This document shows, piece by piece, positions 61,684 to 64,000 of a DNA stretch of 64,000 nucleotides; position 1 is the stretch's first letter; each line of letters opens with the position of its first letter. The DNA comes from Fodinicola acaciae (GTDB taxonomy: Bacteria; Actinomycetota; Actinomycetes; Mycobacteriales; HKI-0501): the NCBI RefSeq assembly GCF_010993745.1, contig NZ_WOTN01000004.1, forward strand, positions 992,001-1,056,000, read 5' to 3'. Both the position numbers and the translations under genes were made by a program. The notes beneath the pieces were generated by a model. That model made no database searches, was not told the DNA's origin, and saw only the letters and a program-made list of their open reading frames with translations.

Positions 61684-62996
61684 AGGGACACCACCGCTGT
61701 CGGCGTCAAGGCGGAGACGACGCGTACGCCGGTGGCCGTCCACTCCGCGAGCACGTCCACCGGCCGCCCACCGGAGACCGCCAGCAACGGCCACGGATCG
61801 GCGGCGTACAGCGGCACGGTCGCGTCCGCGACCAGCAGCCACTCGTCGTCGTGGTGTACCGGCGTGACCTGGCTGAGCAGCACCGGCCACGACTCCAGCC
61901 ACGGGTTGGCGGCCAGCGCCTGCGACCAGCGCTTCGCCGCCTCCGCCATGGTCAGCTTGCCGTCGATCGCGGTGATCCGCTGCGGCTCGCCGCGGTTGTT
62001 GCCGGCCAGCGCGCGCAGGCCGTCGGAGGCCGGATAGAAGTGCAGGTCGGCGACCACTTCCTCGCCGGGCACGAACGAGTTGTCGAGCAGCTGGCCGTTG
62101 GCGGCGAAGGACAGGATGAGCGCCGGCCGTCCGGTCCGCGCGCCGCGCAGCCAGATGCGGCGCGTACGGATCCGGGTGTCCTCGCTGTCTCGCCAGCCGA
62201 GCACCTGCCAGGTGTCGGTGACCGGTGGGGTGGCCAGCACGTCCTCCCGGCTGACCGGATAGCCGATCTCGGCGCGTACGGCGGCGGCCAGCGGCGCCGG
62301 CAGCTCGCCGAGCCGGCGGTGTGCGCGTACGAGCAGGCGCAGCATGCCGTACTCGGCCAGCACCGCGTCGGTCCAGCCGGGACCGACCGTGCTCAGCCGG
62401 CGCAGCTTCGTCGCGATGCTCTGTGCCTGCGCGTCGACCATCCGCGCGGCCATCGCGTCCAACTGCGCGTATCCGCCGCGGGTCAGGCCGGCCAGGCCGG
62501 TGCGCACCTGGTCGCTCAGCCACTGGTCGAGCTCGTCCAGGCCGGCGCTGACCCTGGCCTCGCGCTGCTCCGCTCGCCGTGCCTGCGCGACCGGATCCGG
62601 CGTCCTCGGCGTCTTTTCCAGCGACTTTGCCGCGCGCTCCTCCAGCCACTCGGCGGCCCACGGCGGCACCGGCTTGTCCGTGACCTTGCCTTCCGACCAG
62701 TGCAGCAGCAGTGCGAGCGCGTGCTTGCAGGGAAGCTTGCGGCTCGGACACGTGCACTTGTATGCCGGGCCGGTCAGGTCGGTGACCACGCGGTAGGTCT
62801 TCAGGCCGCTGCCTTCGCAGATCCCCCAGACCGCGGTCACCGTCTGTGTGTCGGCGCTGCCGGTCTCCAGCCACGGGTTGCTCCTGGCGACCACGCGCGC
62901 CGCCCGCACCGACGCCTCATCCGACGCCAGCGCCAGCACGCGCTCCACCACCCAGGGCCGACCCACACTGGCGAGCGTATCGATGCCGGGTGACAT
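61680..62996 (-). CDS. SWIM zinc-finger protein
   Basis: 438 aa from ATG 62996. SWIM motif CTCPSRKLPCKHALALLLHW (CxCxnCxH) at about residue 80, a zinc finger that binds DNA or proteins. Long C-terminal region (ARTGRPALILSFAANGQLLD, EWLLVADATVPLYAADPWPL) is of unknown fold. First gene of the operon; upstream promoter region contains a hairpin. Confidence 0.85.
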   Translation of the reverse strand: MSPGIDTLASVGRPWVVERVLALASDEASVRAARVVARSNPWLETGSADTQTVTAVWGICEGSGLKTYRVVTDLTGPAYKCTCPSRKLPCKHALALLLHWSEGKVTDKPVPPWAAEWLEERAAKSLEKTPRTPDPVAQARRAEQREARVSAGLDELDQWLSDQVRTGLAGLTRGGYAQLDAMAARMVDAQAQSIATKLRRLSTVGPGWTDAVLAEYGMLRLLVRAHRRLGELPAPLAAAVRAEIGYPVSREDVLATPPVTDTWQVLGWRDSEDTRIRTRRIWLRGARTGRPALILSFAANGQLLDNSFVPGEEVVADLHFYPASDGLRALAGNNRGEPQRITAIDGKLTMAEAAKRWSQALAANPWLESWPVLLSQVTPVHHDDEWLLVADATVPLYAADPWPLLAVSGGRPVDVLAEWTATGVRVVSALTPTAVVSL

Positions 62997-63054
62997 CCCG
63001 GCGCCGTACGGACCGACTCGACCGACGACCCGCGCTGCCGCCCGACGTTCGCAG

Positions 63055-63091
63055 GGGACCCTTACATGCGTCAGGCGTACGTAAGGGTCCC
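63055..63091. repeat. perfect inverted repeat, 11-bp arms
   Basis: GGGACCCTTAC (63055-63065) and GTAAGGGTCCC (63081-63091), with further partial pairing inside. Lies between the SWIM gene (leftward) and the leader peptide (rightward). Could be a repeated extragenic palindrome or an operator; no T-tract. Confidence 0.6.
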
Positions 63092-63244
63092 GTGGCGCGC
63101 GTACGGGAATAGAAGGCGGGTCACAGGGCATTTGCATTGCTAACGCTCCGGGACGCGCCGTACGGTAGCGGATGACTCCGGCCGCGGCGGCCGGCTGGCC
63201 TCGCAGTGCGGCGGGACCGAGATCATGACTCTCGTGGAGGCGAC

Positions 63245-63319
63245 ATGCGCTGGAGGTTGGGTCTGACCCAACGCCGCCACGTCGACCTCGGCCGCGTCCA
63301 CAGCTCCACCTGTCGCTGA
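63245..63319 (+). CDS. leader peptide (actinobacterial Cys-type)
   Basis: 24 codons: MRWRLGLTQRRHVDLGR followed by VHSSTCR and a stop, with GGAGG 8 bp upstream. This fits the short actinobacterial leader peptides of the pattern T-x-RRH-VDL-x-RV-x-S-x-x-CR that precede sulfur/cysteine or oxidoreductase genes and are proposed attenuators sensing Cys or Arg supply. The downstream monooxygenase begins 80 bp later. Too short for ordinary gene calling. Confidence 0.7.
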   Translation: MRWRLGLTQRRHVDLGRVHSSTCR

Positions 63320-63399
63320 TTCCCGCCTTTCCGCCACCTGGCCGGCAGTCGGCGCGCGACGCCTGGGTTTCCGGCCGCCACGGCCCGAAACGGAGTCTC

Positions 63400-64000
63400 A
63401 TGCCAGCACTTTCCCGACCGATCCTCGGCATCGCCGCCGACGCGGCCGGCCATCACCCGGCCGGCTGGACGCAGTCGTCGGCCGATCCGCGTACGTTGCT
63501 CACCGCCGGCTATCACGTCGGCCTCGCTCAGCTGGCCGAACGCGGCCGGTTCGACTTTCTCACCATCGCCGACTCGTTCGCGCCGGGTCCGGAGACCGAC
63601 GCGACCGCCAGTGGCCGGTTGGACGCGTTGTTGACCGCGGCCAGGGTTGGTCCGGTGACACGGCACATCGGCCTGCTGCCGACCGTCACGACCACCCACA
63701 CCGAGCCGTTCCACGTGTCGAAATCGTTGGCCACGCTGGATTTCGTCAGCCTCGGCCGGGCCGGCTGGCAGGTCGAGGTGTCGCGTACGGCCGCCGAGGC
63801 CGCGCACTTCGGACGCAAAACCGTTGCTCCATCGGACAAACTCTGGTCCGAGGCCAGCGACGCGATCGATGTCGTACGCCGCCTGTGGGACAGCTGGGAG
63901 GACGACGCGGAAATCCGCGACGCCGCGACCGGTCGGTTCATCGACCGCGACAAACTGCATTATGTCGACTTCTCCGGTGAGTTTTTCTCCGTACGCGGAC
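63400..64000 (+). CDS. flavin-dependent (luciferase-like) monooxygenase, truncated by window end
   Basis: ATG 63400; frame open to the end, about 200 codons seen. LLM-class signature: ILGIAADAAGHHPAGW, GYHVGLAQLAERGRFDFLT, LPTVTTTHTEPFHVSKSL, LDFVSLGRAGWQVEVS and WDSWEDDAE, as in NtaA/SnaA/DszA-type two-component monooxygenases, which use FMNH2. The leader peptide upstream and the family suggest sulfur-source or related use (inference). C-terminal half not in the window. Confidence 0.85.
   Translation, partial: MPALSRPILGIAADAAGHHPAGWTQSSADPRTLLTAGYHVGLAQLAERGRFDFLTIADSFAPGPETDATASGRLDALLTAARVGPVTRHIGLLPTVTTTHTEPFHVSKSLATLDFVSLGRAGWQVEVSRTAAEAAHFGRKTVAPSDKLWSEASDAIDVVRRLWDSWEDDAEIRDAATGRFIDRDKLHYVDFSGEFFSVRG

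Noticed and set aside
1-64000. CRISPR array
   Set aside because: No series of regularly spaced identical repeats was seen; the TCTCATC repeats at 5.9-12 kb are few, diverged and irregularly spaced.

Overview
The window is a high-GC actinobacterial chromosome segment. The evidence is strong GC3 bias, frequent GTG/TTG starts, ATGA/GTGA gene overlaps, a pSAM2-type integrative element, many LuxR/TetR/PucR/GntR regulators and a short actinobacterial leader peptide. It looks like a soil actinomycete; the genus cannot be fixed from sequence alone.

Left third (1-14.1 kb): an eroded genomic island. It holds the 3' end of an Rhs gene, a Tat-exported DyP peroxidase, an alpha/beta-hydrolase remnant abutting an IS110 scar, a frameshifted IS30-like element, a frameshifted NlpC/P60 conjugation-type protein, two truncated tnsA-like genes, and a family of TGTC/TCTCATC-type repeats at 5.9, 9.7-9.9 and 11.8-12.0 kb that I read as ends of degenerate Tn7-like transposons. 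Between them lie a CPBP membrane protease, a two-component pair whose kinase is frameshifted, GrpB, DUF998, P-loop and sigma-factor remnants, and a tyrosine integrase.

Middle (14.2-27.3 kb): an apparently complete actinomycete integrative and conjugative element (AICE) inserted in tRNA-Phe and bounded by a 46-bp direct repeat. It carries int, xis, a RepSA-type HUH initiator, an FtsK/TraSA translocase, several overlapping small genes, a Pra-like activator and a KorSA-like GntR repressor. Its cargo or regulatory genes are an HTH-TPR regulator, an unusual lower-GC Ser/Thr kinase and an APH-fold kinase. tRNA-Phe, tRNA-Asp and tRNA-Glu follow.

Right (27.6-64 kb): mostly ordinary chromosome. An aromatic-catabolism cluster encodes an Asp/Glu-racemase-ACT fusion, flavin reductase, HpaB-type monooxygenase, IclR regulator, thiolase and hydroxyquinol-type intradiol dioxygenase. 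A GMC oxidoreductase with a Tat-exported partner and a PucR regulator follow. Next are an OmpR-type two-component system, a secreted subtilisin, a GT39-GT2/GtrA-GT39 membrane glycosylation cluster, an I36 inhibitor-like secreted protein, a VOC/ArsR/SRPBCC/YciI cluster and two tandem Asp/Gly-repeat proteins sharing a duplicated promoter-region motif. A tightly coupled five-gene operon (SWIM, DUF5691-like, MoxR ATPase, DUF5682-like, VWA) has the look of an uncharacterised AAA+/VWA system. The window ends with a cysteine-type leader peptide upstream of a truncated flavin-dependent monooxygenase.
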